A stretch of 64,000 nt of DNA from Synchiropus splendidus (lineage: Eukaryota > Chordata > Actinopteri > Syngnathiformes > Callionymidae), in the NCBI RefSeq assembly GCF_027744825.2, contig NC_071334.1:32450937-32514936 (forward strand), given 5' to 3'. A program made the position numbers and the translations under genes. This document shows positions 1 to 24,000 of the stretch, piece by piece. The stretch's first letter is position 1, and each line of letters starts with the position of its first letter. Below the pieces are notes generated by a model. It did no database searches and had not been told where the DNA came from. It saw only the letters and a program-made list of their open reading frames with translations.

Positions 1-807
1 TTAAACTGATAATTTAACTATACGATATGAAATGTTAACCTCATGTGGCATCATATTGTTTCGGTTACGTCAGATATCTTTCATCAGATCTCTGCACTGC
101 AAGTCATGTGGTTCTTCACAAGATAAAAAAAAACAACTTGGATCCTTTTCTTATTTCTGGCGTTGGCTAGAAATCGCTAGAATCTTAAATCAAGTATGAC
201 ATGGTCTTTTTTGTAATAGACAAGAAAAATCTTGAATTAACTGCTTGATTTTACTTGAAGTTTATTTCAAGCATGTTGAGATAGAGCCATACAAGGGCAC
301 ATCAAACAGTTATTTCTCCTATATTGGTGCTGTTACAGCAAAATCATCTAAAAACATATTTTATTGGTCATATTTTAGTGTATCATACTCAATTTTGAGC
401 TGTCAAAAGTTGACTTTAAAATCCATTTTTTGCCCGGTGAAAGGCTGGATACATTCCATTTCTAGTTATGCCAACCTTAATTCAAGAAATCAAGTGAAAT
501 TAACTTGCTGCATGGATTTACTCCGAAGTGGCTAATGATAGTTTGTGGCTGAGAAAAAGGGTTTTGGTGGTATGGGATGTAGAAAAAGAAAAGCTCTAAT
601 GATACCAACAGTGGACCGAAGAGCATGGAGCCCAAGGAACCTCTTACAATGTTAATCATTACAAAGTGTTTTGTTCCTGCCTGCAGTCTTTTGCGTCCCA
701 CTAAATGAACAAAATATGCTGAGAAGAATCATTTTTTTAAATTTTTTTTTTGCCAGGGAATATATGTGTTTAGGTTTAATGCATCTATCTGTCTGCTCTC
801 TCACCAG
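1..807 (+). other. Intronic/upstream sequence of DCUN1D3
   Basis: This stretch precedes the last DCUN1D3 exon and ends in a pyrimidine-rich splice acceptor (ctctcaccag, AG at 806-807). Short open frames here (for example 245-535 on +) have no recognisable family sequence and no splice-compatible context. I see no other gene in it. Confidence 0.6.
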
Positions 808-1351
808 GAAGGAGTTTGTTGATGGCTGCAAGGCCATCCAAGCAGACAGCCTTGAAGGCATCTGCTCTCGCTTTCCCTTCATGCTCCTTGAGGCCCAGGG
901 TGAAGAGAACTTCAAGGATCTTTATCGTTTTACCTTTCAGTTTGGCCTGGATGCTGAGGAAGGCCAGCGCTCGCTGCAGCGCGACATCGCCATCGCACTG
1001 TGGCGCCTGGTTTTCACTCAAGACACGCCTGCCGTCCTCGAGCACTGGCTGGACTTCCTGGCTGAGAACCCCTCAGGTGTCCGGGGCATCTCAAGGGACA
1101 CGTGGAACATGTTTCTGAACTTCACCCAGACGATTGGGCCGGACTTGAGCAACTACAGCGAGGATGAAGCCTGGCCCAGCCTCTTTGACACATTTGTTGA
1201 ATGGGAGCTAGAACGTAGGAAGAGGGAGGAACTAGAGGCCACTAAGCCTACAGAGGAGGAGGGCAGGTGTACTGAGATGGAGTACTCGCCCTCCACAGAC
1301 CGAAGAGGAACAGAGGGAAGCAGGGGATCACAGACGTGGGGTGGTCACTGA
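808..1351 (+). CDS. dcun1d3: DCN1-like protein 3, last coding exon (5' part outside window)
   Basis: The protein belongs to the DCUN1D family, scaffold-type co-E3s that help load NEDD8 onto cullins; DCUN1D3 is the membrane-associated member. The exon starts after the acceptor at 806-807 in phase 2 and gives about 180 residues to a TGA at 1349-1351. It holds most of the PONY/DCUN1 domain: the frame reads KEFVDGCKAIQADSLEGIC, then FKDLYRFTFQFGLD, then GISRDTWNMFLNFTQ and SEDEAWPSLFDTFVEWE, which is the cullin-binding helical repeat near the C-terminus. This agrees with DCUN1D3 better than DCUN1D1/2/4/5 from memory of the family. Human DCUN1D3 is about 304 aa, so roughly the first 125 residues are upstream of the window. 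The tail after the domain (KREELEATKPTEEEG onward) is acidic, low-complexity and poorly conserved. Confidence 0.9.
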
Positions 1352-2590
1352 CCAGAGAACTCTTGGAAAAGAGAGAAAGGCTGCTTTTAAGCGAACTGTG
1401 AATGATGGATCTTAGTATTCGGATTACAGCAGGTCATTTCTCTCCTTTTTAGATTGGATGGGATTTATGCTTTGCTATGATTATGTTTTTGAAAGGGCTA
1501 TAAAAACGTGTGTTTTAAGCACTTTTATTTAAGTTATTGTTTTATTTCTTTCTCCTCGTGCGTGTCTGGTGATTAGACATGTGGTCTGTTATAATTGACA
1601 CCAACTTACCGCAATCCAGGAAAGTTGGCTCCTGAAGCAGCAGAAAAGCCATAACATTTTCGCCATTAGTATTTTGAGATTATTGATCTGGATGACAATG
1701 GACAACGCTGACCTTTTTTTTTTTTTTTAAACAAAGTTTATAACTAAAAGGGAATGAGAACGAGCTGTCTTCAAATTACGTGCTTCTCACCAAAACACCA
1801 GATTCGATTCAGAGATGGGAGCAATTACGCCATCGTGGCTGGGATGAAAATGTGTTGGAGATTAATTGGTTTCACTTCTATTGCCTTCACCACTGATGGC
1901 CTGTGGTCACATGGCAATATGTACTACTATTCTGTCCAAAGGGCATTTAACCTTGTGCGAAAATGCATTAATATGATTATCATTTTGTTATTCCTAGATA
2001 TTATATCAAACTTTATTTCCGCCTGATAAACATTCTTTTGCAGCAGCAAGCAGCTTTATCTACTATCTGCTGTGCTCCATTGTGACCACTACCCTCTAGC
2101 GTTTTTTAATGTCCAGTTGTTTTCAAGGTTCATTTGTGAGACAACCTAATATTCACTCCGTGTTATTTTTGGATAAAACTGTATGGCACCAAATCATGCA
2201 AATCAAGGTCTTGATCATTTCAGGACAGAAGCAAAATTAAGATCTTACATTCAGGATCGCTACACTGAGCTTTTGGCGAAGCATCACATTGTTTACCTCC
2301 TGATACTTGTGAAAACGTGGGCACACTCACATATAATGTTGACTTGTGGTGTGGTGGTTGTGACAGATTGCACAAAACGGGGACATGCAGGGCCGCTATA
2401 TTTTGCAGAAATTGATGTCCACTCACTGCTTTATTTGAATTTTCATAACTGTACACTGATTCTAAGTCTGGCTGAGGATGTGGGATTGAATAGTCGAGTG
2501 ATATGGGTCCGGAGTGATGGGTTTACATCAATGATGGTTTTATTTCAGACCCCTCTAATCTTTTTATATAAAATGTATTGATTTATTATA

Positions 2591-2596
2591 AATAAA
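2591..2596 (+). terminator. Polyadenylation signal, DCUN1D3
   Basis: AATAAA lies 1.24 kb after the DCUN1D3 stop codon. The interval 1352-2590 is AT-rich, has no convincing coding exon and is best read as the 3' UTR. A second AATAAA near 2660 could serve as an alternative. Confidence 0.5.
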
Positions 2597-2760
2597 ACAG
2601 TGTTGAACATTTGCTGACCGAAGTATTTCTTTGTGATTCTGTGGTTTCATTTCTGCTGAATAAACTCTGGTGAGCGTAGCAAGGGAAAAGCAAATGAGAT
2701 TTAACTCAGAAAACGTGGACAGTAAAGACAAGACAGAAAGGACAGCAACTTACATTCTCT

Positions 2761-2778
2761 ATAGATAGATAGATAGAT
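2761..2778. repeat. (ATAG)n microsatellite
   Basis: Just over four perfect ATAG units lie in the DCUN1D3-KATNIP interval. The rest of 2613-3230 shows no gene. Confidence 0.85.
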
Positions 2779-3099
2779 GTAGCCATTAACTCCCGCACAC
2801 TTAGGAGGAGTAAGGGCAGTTAAATGGCCTGTTGGACATTATACAGGAAAACCTTTTGTTCTGCAGTTGTTTGCCACTTAGAGTAGGGTACAAGTGTTTT
2901 TTTTTTTTTTTCTGTAAGACATAGTCACAGCATAACAGAGGCATTTCATATAATTAAAAAGCATCATCTGGTATGCAAGATTTCGGAAAGTGCATTCATA
3001 TATTTGTTTCGATTTATATATATCACGTGTATTCATAATCAATAACTGTAAAATTGGAGGTACTTTATGATTATATTATGCTGGTGGTGTGATGAAAAC

Positions 3100-3310
3100 T
3101 GTATTTATATAATGCCGTTTCGTAGTTGGGCGTGACTTGACAGCGCGCTGCCCTCCATTGGCTGATTCCCTGGTTACCAAAGCAACACTTGGTACATGAG
3201 GAAACGTTCGTTTCGTCGTTCATTTCGAACACTTTTCCCTCGAATGGAGCATGTTCATATATCGTCACTCTGCTCCAGATCGTTGCGAATCCATGGACAA
3301 CAATGTAAGA
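3100..3310 (+). promoter_or_regulatory. Probable KATNIP promoter / first exon region
   Basis: The composition changes here from AT-rich to CpG-containing (cgttcgtttcgtcgttcatttcg and similar) just upstream of the KATNIP exons. An ATG at 3293 is followed four codons later by a donor-like gtaaga at 3305. Another possible first coding exon runs from an ATG at 3741 to a donor at 3822 (27 open codons). I cannot decide between them, so the 5' end of KATNIP is inference. Confidence 0.35.
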
Positions 3311-3740
3311 CCATTTTCGTCGACTGCTTTGAATTTACGTGGTTCTAACTCGTTAGCATCGGAGTTTGTTATTAGCAATTCCGCTAACATCGATGCCCGC
3401 GGTTTAATGTGTCAAGCGTTATTCTGCTGTAAAGCGACCATGCCAGTGATGCACACTGCACATGTGTATTCGCTGTTTGTGAAATCTCAATCCATTTAAA
3501 GCCACCGTCGCTGCTAGCACAACAGTTGTGATTGTGGGTCTTGATGAGTCATCAGGTTTTGATGTGTCTATTGAGCATTAACACCACTAAAATAAGAGAT
3601 TAAATAAGTGACGACGACAGGGGTGATTTGTGTGTATTCTGGCACTGACCAGGGAACAGTGGGTGGGGTTTTCATGTGACATGTAACCTTGAGCTGCTGT
3701 ATGTTGTGTCATTCTGCAGGGCTGAACACAGACAAACGAC

Positions 3741-3821
3741 ATGCAGATTTCCCATCCACAAGACGGGTCTGTCGAAATATGTTATGAGAACATCAGCAGC
3801 AGCAAAACAATGGACGCGGAG
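3741..3821 (+). CDS. Candidate N-terminal exon of KATNIP
   Basis: An acceptor (cattctgcag) precedes an exon-like segment with an ATG at 3741 and 27 open codons up to a donor gtggga at 3822. The peptide, which begins MQISHPQDGS, has no similarity I can recognise to the mammalian N-terminus. It is placed only by position and splice signals. A further candidate exon at 4676-4724 (ends AAC AG, matching the phase of the exon at 4843) encodes ENFITQLQKN, which resembles the conserved EYLILLQQRN stretch near the start of the mammalian protein. The phases of these two candidates do not join directly, so at least one more exon would be needed. Confidence 0.3.
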
Positions 3822-4842
3822 GTGGGATGAGCATCATCGAATTCGCTGACTAGAGCTCTTATTAAGATGTCTTTTATAGTCCACAGTCAAGATGTGACGT
3901 GCTTATTATGCTGCTACACCTACTTACGTTTCACATCATTTCCCCTTCAGTTGTTCTTCTGCTCTCCTATACAGACGCTCTTGTCACTTTGACCAGTGAT
4001 GTGAGTCCTTTGAATTTTCTGCTTACTGTTCATGATTATCATCACAGAAAACATTTTTTTAAAGAGTGACACAGATAACTTCGTCGGTCAGTGCATTTTT
4101 TTAGGTGCTTGAATAAGTACTGCATTAATGTTTAGCAGGAGGTGGGTGCAACTATTGGGGTGGTTCTGTCACTGACATGTTTGATGTCAAGAGTCACTTA
4201 CATGAAGTGTTTTGTTTTGAAACCCAAAGACAAAGCCACTACCAGCATCCTTTGTCAGTTGAAACTGTTAAAAAATGACTTGATCTATTAATAATTCAAT
4301 ATGTTGAGACTAATAGCTTTTGAGAGATTTTTTTTCTGCTGGAGACTGCCTATATTAAGAGTTATTTCCTAAAATCTCTGGCTGGTTCCTTTCCTTTGCA
4401 GTTGGAATATGACTCTCATCCTCACACCCTTCAGTCTTATTATGTTTGTTTCTCTGATTTTCCATTTAGATCTCTCTGCCACAAAAACACGCTGTCTATA
4501 TCTCTACTTATAGAAATTATTGTAAATTATATAAGATTAATAACACATGAGAGTGAGCGCCGCATTCACGTAGTTGGAAAGGAATACACTAAGCTATATG
4601 TTATTGTAACTACCAACTTGCTTATGTTCTTGAAGGAGCAAAAGGCATGTCTTGGAGAAAAGCCTGTGTCTACAGCAAACAACGTTTTAGAGGAAAATTT
4701 CATTACCCAGCTGCAGAAAAACAGGTACTGTGTGCATGCAAACAATGCCTCTGACACTTGGCAAACTCAACATCCAACCATTCAAAAGATTATTGCTATA
4801 AATTATTACTATGTAACAGCTAAAAAGGCTTTCTCTTTCCAG

Positions 4843-15773
<10,931 letters not shown>

Positions 15774-17690
15774 GCCTGACATTCATCATGCACAACTGCA
15801 AGTGTTTATCCAAAGCCCACTGGTTGTCCACTTGCTCCACCCACAGTGCCAGGGTCGACCTGTACCAGCGGAACTGCTGTGCCTCAGACTTTACCTGCTG
15901 CTACATGTGCTGCATATCTCAATGAGCTGTAAATACACAAGGTCATGTGACAACACCCTCCAGTTTGTAGCCACTTATTAGCCTGAAAAATCAGCTCCTT
16001 GCCAAATGGGTGGAGAACTGGCTCCTGCCGATCAGCAGGTACACTATGCACTCAGTAATAGATTTACACTCAGTTACACTTTCTTTCTGCTGTTTAATAT
16101 AGAGCGTTGCACCTATGTTTATGACTGAGTATTGTGACATTAGACGTGCAGTCCCTTTGTACAAGTGGGATAACTGAGCTTCCCATGGTTTATGCTAATA
16201 TGTTTAGCTCCGTAAGATTAGATTCAAGTTTTTCCTACTCTGCTGAACATCAGGTGGAAATCAAACTTGACTTCTAAGTGACCTTTAATAGAGTTGCATG
16301 TGCTGTCAGAGAGTTTAAATCAGATTTCACCTCATGTCATCTCATTGGAGTTCCGTCCTCCATCCCATAATATCCCATAATATCCCTTACAACATCCCAC
16401 AGTACTTTCATCTTCTGTACATTTCAGTGTCACTCACGGTCCAGACCCTTTTAGACACGACTCTCTTGAACATGTTCACCATCACTTCTGCACAAATACT
16501 GAACTCAGTGACTTTAGTGAATCAATGTAAAGTTGTTTTTTTATTACTTCTATTGTTGAGATCAGTAATTATCTCATAAAGTATTACATTGCAGACTGAA
16601 TGTTCTTTTTTTAAAAGTACCCAAGACACCCGCTAATAACTGATTTTATGGCTAGATTTATTCATTGGCAAAATGAAACACTTTGCTTCATAATAAGAAG
16701 CTAATAAGTAATTTCAGATCAATTTCCTATCTATAAAAACTTATCACGCTCAGTAACTACATCTGAATAGCGTTTTGTAAATGAACATTTTATTAGTCTG
16801 GTGACCATTGTCAGTCTCACCATCAGTGATGTGAATATGAAATAATCAACAACGTAATGGCACATTTCATATATTTCAAAGTTCATATTAGTGCTGTCAG
16901 TAGTTACACCGTCTACCTCTTCTGCTTCTTAAGTCGTCCCTATGTAATGTGACTACACATGTAAAATCAATAGAAAATATCTCATTTCAGTTTATACACA
17001 TTCACTTGTTCAATCATCAGAATTGCACAATAGATTTTGCTATTTTGTAAAAAATCTTTTCACACATACCATTTCATCTGTATTTCCTGATCAGATACAA
17101 TATTAACTTTTATATATTCATAATCACAAGTGTTTATTACAGATGTATGATTCTATGTTTGTATCGATTTTAGTCATTCTTTAAATTCTTGAAGGACAAT
17201 ATGAGGTGGTTTGGGAAGCTAAACTGATATGACCATCTGCATGTTCTAAACTATTAACATAATATTGTACTCATCATTTTTCACACCAGACACTGTCCTG
17301 TCATATTTTTCCATTCAAAAACGAGATGGGCAACTTTGCATGTGTATACAGACACTTATCTAACCACAAATTGAGAATGACTTTATTGTGATTTACCACA
17401 ACACTTGATGTCTTACTACTTGTGTCATCCACATGTACCCCAAATATAATCTCACAATGTGTTCAAGTTCACCCTGCAAGGGGAGGTTTTGGTGTGGTGG
17501 CTGTTTTTGGTTGTGTTTGAAAATATCAAATTATTTTTCTATTCTTGGTTTAATCTGTTGTAGAATTATTAAACTTGAAGATCAAAGTTTCACGATGGTT
17601 ACCTTCTACACTCACATCAAACAAGTGCATTTTTAATAACTCATTAATGCTTTGCAAAAATGAAGACTCCAAAAAGCAGTACTTTTAAAT
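15774..17690 (+). other. KATNIP 3' UTR and convergent interval to COX6B1
   Basis: This AT-rich stretch of 1.9 kb follows the KATNIP stop and has no recognisable coding exon. ATTAAA at 17568-17573 is a possible KATNIP polyadenylation signal. On the opposite strand, the complement of tttaat near 17695 gives ATTAAA for COX6B1. The two transcripts are therefore tail to tail. Confidence 0.45.
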
Positions 17691-17772
17691 ATATTTTAAT
17701 GCAGCTTCTGCTGTACATGAATGAGGAATGAATCGGTTACAGCACATTTATGACTCTGACGGCTCACACCTG

Positions 17773-18184
17773 TCAGATTTTTCCGGGAAAGGTTCCGTCT
17801 TCTCTTTGGTCATCCCATTTTTGAATCTGTCGGGAAAATATCAGAACCAATTGTATGCACGGACCGATCTGTGGTAAACACTGCTCTGTGATCATTTACC
17901 CAGGAGACAGGGCAGATGGATTTGTAGACCCTCTTGTACCAGTCACATGGGGCGTTGTCCACCCCTTTGGCATCCAGAGCTTTTTGGCAGCGGTGATAGT
18001 CTATTAATAGAAGTGAAACAATAGTTAATATCATGTGAACCAATGGGTCTTTTCACTGCAGCGGAGACCTAAACTCACCCAGGTAGTTGGACCAGCAGTT
18101 CCTAGTTTGATTTTGGTTGGGGAACCTGGCGTCAAAGGGAGCCGTGCGATAGTTGTCAAGTTTGGCCTTAATATCGTCAGCCAT
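17773..18184 (-). CDS. cox6b1: Cytochrome c oxidase subunit 6B1, complete
   Basis: COX6B is a nuclear-encoded subunit of mitochondrial complex IV, on the intermembrane-space side, where it bridges the two monomers of the dimer. Coding exons on the minus strand: 18184-18079, 18000-17900, 17826-17773; total 261 nt, 86 aa plus TGA. All junctions are GT-AG and in phase. The protein starts [20 protein letters not shown] and ends DGTFPGKI, as in vertebrate COX6B1. The twin cysteine motif is intact: a CX9C (C-WSNYLDYHR-C) and a CX10C ([12 protein letters not shown]), the substrate pattern of the MIA40 import pathway. There is no cleavable presequence, as expected. The length equals the family length and nothing is broken. 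A separate COX6B2-like identity is less likely because of the close match to COX6B1. Confidence 0.96.
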
Positions 18185-19460
18185 CTTCTTTTACTCTGTC
18201 AAGAAACAGCCGTTAGTTCTAAGTCTGTCAAGCGGTAAGAGACAATTGCTGCGGCTTGGATGGAGTAGATGATGGTGACAGGACCGACCTGAATATCCAG
18301 TCATCTTGATGTGGAGTTTCTAAATGGCAGAAATAACCTATCTAACCTATGTGGCTATTTAAGCACCAACAGCTTTGGTGTTTGAAGTCACAAAGACATT
18401 ATTTGTAGTGATAAAGCCCAGTTTACACAATTACAATTTAAAACCATAAGAATCAGGGGGGAATCGAGTTGAATCTTGGATGTTAATTTTACTGAATTAT
18501 ACATCTAACTGATACAAGTCAGTCATAAATACTACATTTTTTTTAAACTTTTTTTTTTTCTCAAGTATATAATATATCAATATATTATATGTACAATACA
18601 TACAAACTCAAACAAGCCCAGTATTTATCAAAATGATGATAATAGAAATGGTGAAAACACACTCTTCATACTCATTCAGCTTTTATCAATAGATTTGGTT
18701 GAATTCAACAAACACGAATCAGCCACCATAACAGGAAATATACTCACCGAACAACACATAGCATGAGCATATTTGTAACTTTCAATTTCACTGCAACCTG
18801 TCTGCGCTTTCTGTCCTTAATAAATAATCTTTCATGATTTCTCCTCTTCTTTGTTCCTTGAAGTAAAATGGTCTACTCATATCTTTATGGTGCGTTCACT
18901 GTATACTCGGTTATTTTTAGTTCCTGAAGCGTCACATTCACTGAACGTTTCGAGATAAATCAACCTTTATTCTATAAAATAATTCTTTCAGTTTTTACAA
19001 TACTCACACGACGAATTAAAAAAAACCCGCAATGCCTTAAGTATTTTTTGATTATTGATGAAAAATATGGATTAAAGAAATGGGACACCGATTTCAGCGC
19101 TTATCAATAACCTTGATCAGCAGGCCTGTCAAATGGTTCCCTCGCACAGCGACCCGCAGTCTCCTCGCTCGCAAACTCATGGGGAACAGTGTTATTTACG
19201 TTCATTTGACCGCTCTTAACAATCAATATTGGATTAATTCGTATTACAATCGAAAGTAAATGTGGGTGTGAAGGTGAACTGTCACCGCATTCTCACACAA
19301 AACACGCAAATGATGAATAAGAATGGCGCTTTTTAAGGATAAACGTGAAGATTGCGAGGCAAAAACGAGCAGGTGGATGTTACCTTGGTGTCAGTTGGCA
19401 GGATCGAGCCCAAAATGACTTTATGCTGCTGGTGAAAGTGTGACGGATGTGCGTGAGCAG
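18185..19460 (-). promoter_or_regulatory. COX6B1 5' UTR exons, intron and promoter
   Basis: Only 11 bases upstream of the ATG there is an acceptor (cttgacag, AG at 18196-18197), so the 5' UTR is split. A matching donor (complement of taccttgg, junction at 19384/19383) marks a likely noncoding first exon at about 19384-19460, in a GC/CpG-rich patch that extends to about 19700 and contrasts with the AT-rich surroundings. The intron 18196-19383 shows no gene. Confidence 0.5.
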
Positions 19461-19699
19461 CGTGCGCGCTCTCGGCATGCGGCCGTGCAGTCCCATCCTA
19501 ACGGTATGGCGGACCCGGGTCACATTGAAGAATCACGACCGTGGATCGCACGCGCGTGGGAGTGTGCGGGACGCGTGGACTTGGATGGGTCATGAGCAGT
19601 TCAGTCTGCTGTTTGAAATGACTTAGAATAGAATTTCACCTTTGACGTCAACACTGCAGAGCCTGACGCGGAAGTGCACGTTCAGTGTTCTGCGCTGGT

Positions 19700-20290
19700 A
19701 ATGATTAACTTGCCCTGTCACTGCCGTGGTCAACTGGAACCGAATCTTCCGAATCGAGAATTGACAGCACTTATATAAAGACTTCAAAGCACCGAACATC
19801 GAAATGTTATTCTGTACGTCTTCACACGTGGTTTTCTTTTAGTCTAATGAATGAAATTCAAGTTCAAATGTGACACCACACTCCATTAACCCATTAAACT
19901 TTTCTTCAAATTCTTGAAACGCGCTCATTTATTTTCTTGTGACGGTTCACGAATTATTAACATCCATATTACTACAAACTGTTCCAAACGGATACGCGAT
20001 AAAAATGAAATAATAATAATGACAAACCTTACATTGCATGGTAATGAAACGGAGAAATCTCCGGAATGTATTTCTGCCGTCACTATTAGTATTTGCCATG
20101 AAGTTATACCAATAAACACGGAATGATTGTTTCCTTTTTAACTATAAAATCAAAATAGCTTCACTTCATATCATATAACTGGCTTGATCACTACTATTTT
20201 ACCTATGATTCATTCATACTTCACATCTGTGTGAATGAACCTCTGCGTCTAAAAATAAAGTTAAATGTGGACATTTCACACAAAACTTTT
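19700..20290. other. Intergenic interval COX6B1-FAM234A
   Basis: AT-rich sequence between the COX6B1 promoter patch and the FAM234A 3' end. Short open frames exist on both strands (for example 19914-20126) but none resembles a protein. Nothing else seen. Confidence 0.5.
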
Positions 20291-20297
20291 TCATAGA

Positions 20298-20303
20298 TTT
20301 ATT
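20298..20303 (-). terminator. Polyadenylation signal, FAM234A
   Basis: The complement of tttatt gives AATAAA, 760 bp downstream of the FAM234A stop on the minus strand. The interval 20304-21062 is then the 3' UTR. Confidence 0.45.
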
Positions 20304-21062
20304 ATTACTCAAAAAGAAAAAAACTTCACAGATAAAAAAAACCCTCCATACCAGGCAGCTTGTAGTAAGGCATTTACTTCAGCTTCAATATATTATTTAT
20401 AGAGCTCCCTCTCACACACATTTCACTGATTCCACTTGTTAAATTGCTAACAGCCAAAGTCTCACAGCAGCAGAGGTCGTTACCAGTTACAGCATTTTGG
20501 ACTTGTGAGTAGTCAGTATTGATTGTTTACAGCCCCGGGTGACCTGCTATGACGTCCATTTTACTCCTGGTTTACAAGAGATGCTGCAGATCATGTGACA
20601 ACTCATCAGCAGGAGGAGATCAACTTTGTGGAGTGATTGTAAGAGTTTAGAATTAAACAGAAGCCCGGATCAAGACGACCACAAATCTGCACCAGCATGA
20701 TTGTGAACTGTGAAATACAGAAATAATGTGCAGCAAGGACAAACACCAAGATCATGAGTTAACATTCGTGGCTACCACTCTTGGTTTTCTGGCATCATGA
20801 GTTTTCAACAAAACCACACAGTAGTAGAGAAGACCGGCAAAATCAAGAGAAACGCAATGGACGAGACCCTTGTGAAATGCCATGCAGTGTCAGAGAGAGG
20901 GTTCAGATATGTCCCTGATCCAGACGCCATGAGATCAGGGCACATGCTACGTTCTGTTTTTCAGCAGCCTTGTGATTCAAACAATAGTTGAACAGTGAAA
21001 TCCAGGCAATGTTTAACAGCAGATCTTTTTTTTCAGTATATGTGATGTTTGCCGGGGTGACA

Positions 21063-24000
21063 TCAGTGGTCACTGAAGCGGAGTCGATTGAAGTCCTCCT
21101 TGATCTCCTCGACGGACTCCATGACCGCACTGGTGCCGAGAGGGAGCACCGTGCTCTCTCCGACATCCTGCTTCAGCTTCCTCTTGCTCAGGTCCACTGA
21201 TTTTTTATTTTCTTTGTCTCCCTCCATAGCAGGTCCTGTCAGCAGGATGTAGGCAGCATGCCGACCTCGCTCCAACAGCGTCGCTAGGATCAAAATGTAG
21301 AATGAGTTTTTGTTTGAGAGGACTATGTAGGGGTGGGTTGGCACTTTCATCAACCACAGTCCCAGCAGAGAGGCTAGTAACTCTACAGCAGATACTCCTG
21401 TTGAGGCAATGAATGAACCCGAAAAGCACAAACCTCCTCCGAGCAGATCAACCCCCAACTTGAAACACTTGGCTACATCATGGTGTTCCATGTGTGTCCA
21501 TGTTATAGTTTGTTCCCTTCCTGTAATTCCAAACATCCCATATTTTTTCCCTAGTCTGGATCATAGTATCTGAAATTATTTCATTCTGTGTATCCGTCTT
21601 GTAGAACCTGTTGGAAAATTGCAGTGTATTTTTTTTTTCGTGATTTGTTCCTTGTCCCATTTCAAAACATGAGCTTCAAATTAAATCCTTTCTGTCGACG
21701 AGGCATCATGAAACAGTTTGATGAAACAATGTCCTGGTTTTCAGAGGCCACTAGATGGCGCTCTTGGTTTAGAAATTATGTGCGGTTTCATTGAGTCAGT
21801 TGTTATAGTCAAGTAGCCACTGGAAGTCAGGACACTGTTTCATGAAACCTCATCGACCTTTCAATACTGTGCAAAGTGTTATGTTCCCCACATGTGCATG
21901 GGTTTGCTCCGATATCCTCCAACTGCCGACCTGTTCTGGGCGCCTCTCGCCCCAAACACCTAGCACAGGTTTCAGCCCACGTGATCCTGGTGATTATTGC
22001 CGACACCACCTTTGATCTAACCCAGGTTAAACATTTGTAATAACGACAGAAGTCAAATCTGGATTGTTAGCAAAGCTGCAACAACCTTTCGCACCTTTAA
22101 ATGCAACAATGTTGTCCGCGGTGTTGTTCGACTCCAGCAGAACTTGTGAGTGAAGCGGATGCATCATGTAAGATCGACGGTGGTCAGCCAACTCAACCTG
22201 AGGGATAACAGTGAACATGTAAGTTGTAGTGCAAGCATCTTACATGACGTGATGCCAGTACTTACAGAGGAATTTCTCCCAGCGAGGAACAATCCCCAAA
22301 TCATGAAGACAGAGTAGGTGTTGGTCGTGTGAATGCAAGCAGGGGGAGGAGAGTTGGGACTGGCCAGAAGATTGACCTCCCACAGCACCCTGCCAGACTT
22401 CCCGTCCACGATGACCACCTGAACACAGCACGGTCATTGCAGAGGCTCACCAGAGGACACGGTCAGGTCGTTCGTATTAAACTCACTCGTTTTGTTCCAT
22501 TGCCAGCATCGTCTTCAATGACAACATCCCGTATTTCGTCTTTGTTGAAGTAACCGAACGATGGCTCACTGTTGGAATGAAATCACTGCTGACATCATAG
22601 AACTACACTATAAACACCATAATGCGCAACTAAAGTTGCGGCTCCTACAGTTGACCTCAGGCGTGTCGCATGTTGAGAACATCTGTTGCACACCTGAGAA
22701 CTGAAGTGATGTTGAAACTCCACAATGGCTGCAGACTCTTTCCACTGAGCATAACCACTTCCTGTGCCGTGACCAGAAGCAGATCTGAAGAGTCGTCTGC
22801 CTGGTTTGTTCTCACCACCTTTTCCACAGAGTCAGATCTACACAGAGAGAGAGAAATAGTTGGTCACACCCTGAACAAACATCTGACTCGGATACATGCA
22901 CAAATTCTTACAGGTAAACAGGTACCAGTCCTGTTGACATGCTCGCCATCTTCTCCAAGTGTTTATCCTTTCCAAGTTTGACCTTCAACCCTGCTTCAGC
23001 TGCAGGCCTCCACAGCCCTAGGCCATACAAACCAGTGTCTGAGGAGACAAAGGAACGGAAGCAACATTGAATGCAAGGTTGAAATAATAACTCAAAACAC
23101 ACATTTACGACAGGAACATTAATCTTTGACCTTGACATTCTGTTGTGACATACAAACTGCTTTTAATTTCACTGGGGATAAAAAATGTTCACAGAGAATA
23201 AGGCAGAGATTGGAACAAACATGAATACACCTGTGTGTGAAATGACTACTGTATAGCTTCACACGGTGGTCTTCAAAGAAACATGGCAGATTTCAGTCAG
23301 CTGAGCTATTACATTTTATTTTCTTTGCTCATAAATAATCAATACTTTTGATAGAAACGACAAAGTGCACCGAAACCTCACATAACTTATAAAGCAAGTT
23401 ACATCTTTTTATGTGCAGAAAAAATATTATATACTGTATGTTATAAACACAAAGGCACGATTCGGGGAAAAATATTAGCACTTGAATCCAAAATACAACC
23501 ACACGGTTTGGGACTGATCGACGGGGTGATTCTCTTGGCTAGTGCCTGGTGTTTCACCCATATTGCCTTTGTTTCTACCCTGTGGCCGAGCTTTTCCAAT
23601 CACTTCCACGTTCATGTCATGAGTGACTAGGAGGCACTTGGTCATTGGCGGAGGGTGAAGCCCTGTACTTTGTGGGAAATTAAGCAGAAGCTTGCAGCAC
23701 ATGGGAGCATAAAACTCAGCGACGAAAGTAGCGTCTAATGCTGATGCAGTCTGCTTCTAAATTAAATGAGAATCGAATTCAATGAAAAGTTAAATCACAC
23801 AGAGGGGTGAAACTAAATCTAAATGATTTATCGTGCAGCTTTACAGGCTTGATAAGAGACACCGACCTTTTTGAAGCAGCAGGTAGTAAGAACTTTTACT
23901 CGGACAATGCAGAAGATGATTGGCTGTTTGTGTGGAGTTAAGCAATGCAGACGATCCAATTTGGGAGCCTGTTTTCCCTGAGAGGAATATCAGATGAGTC

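Noticed and set aside
23475..23702. Minus-strand frame inside the FAM234A intron between exons 5 and 6
   Set aside because: Exons 5 and 6 join in phase without it and the peptide does not resemble the family at that point.
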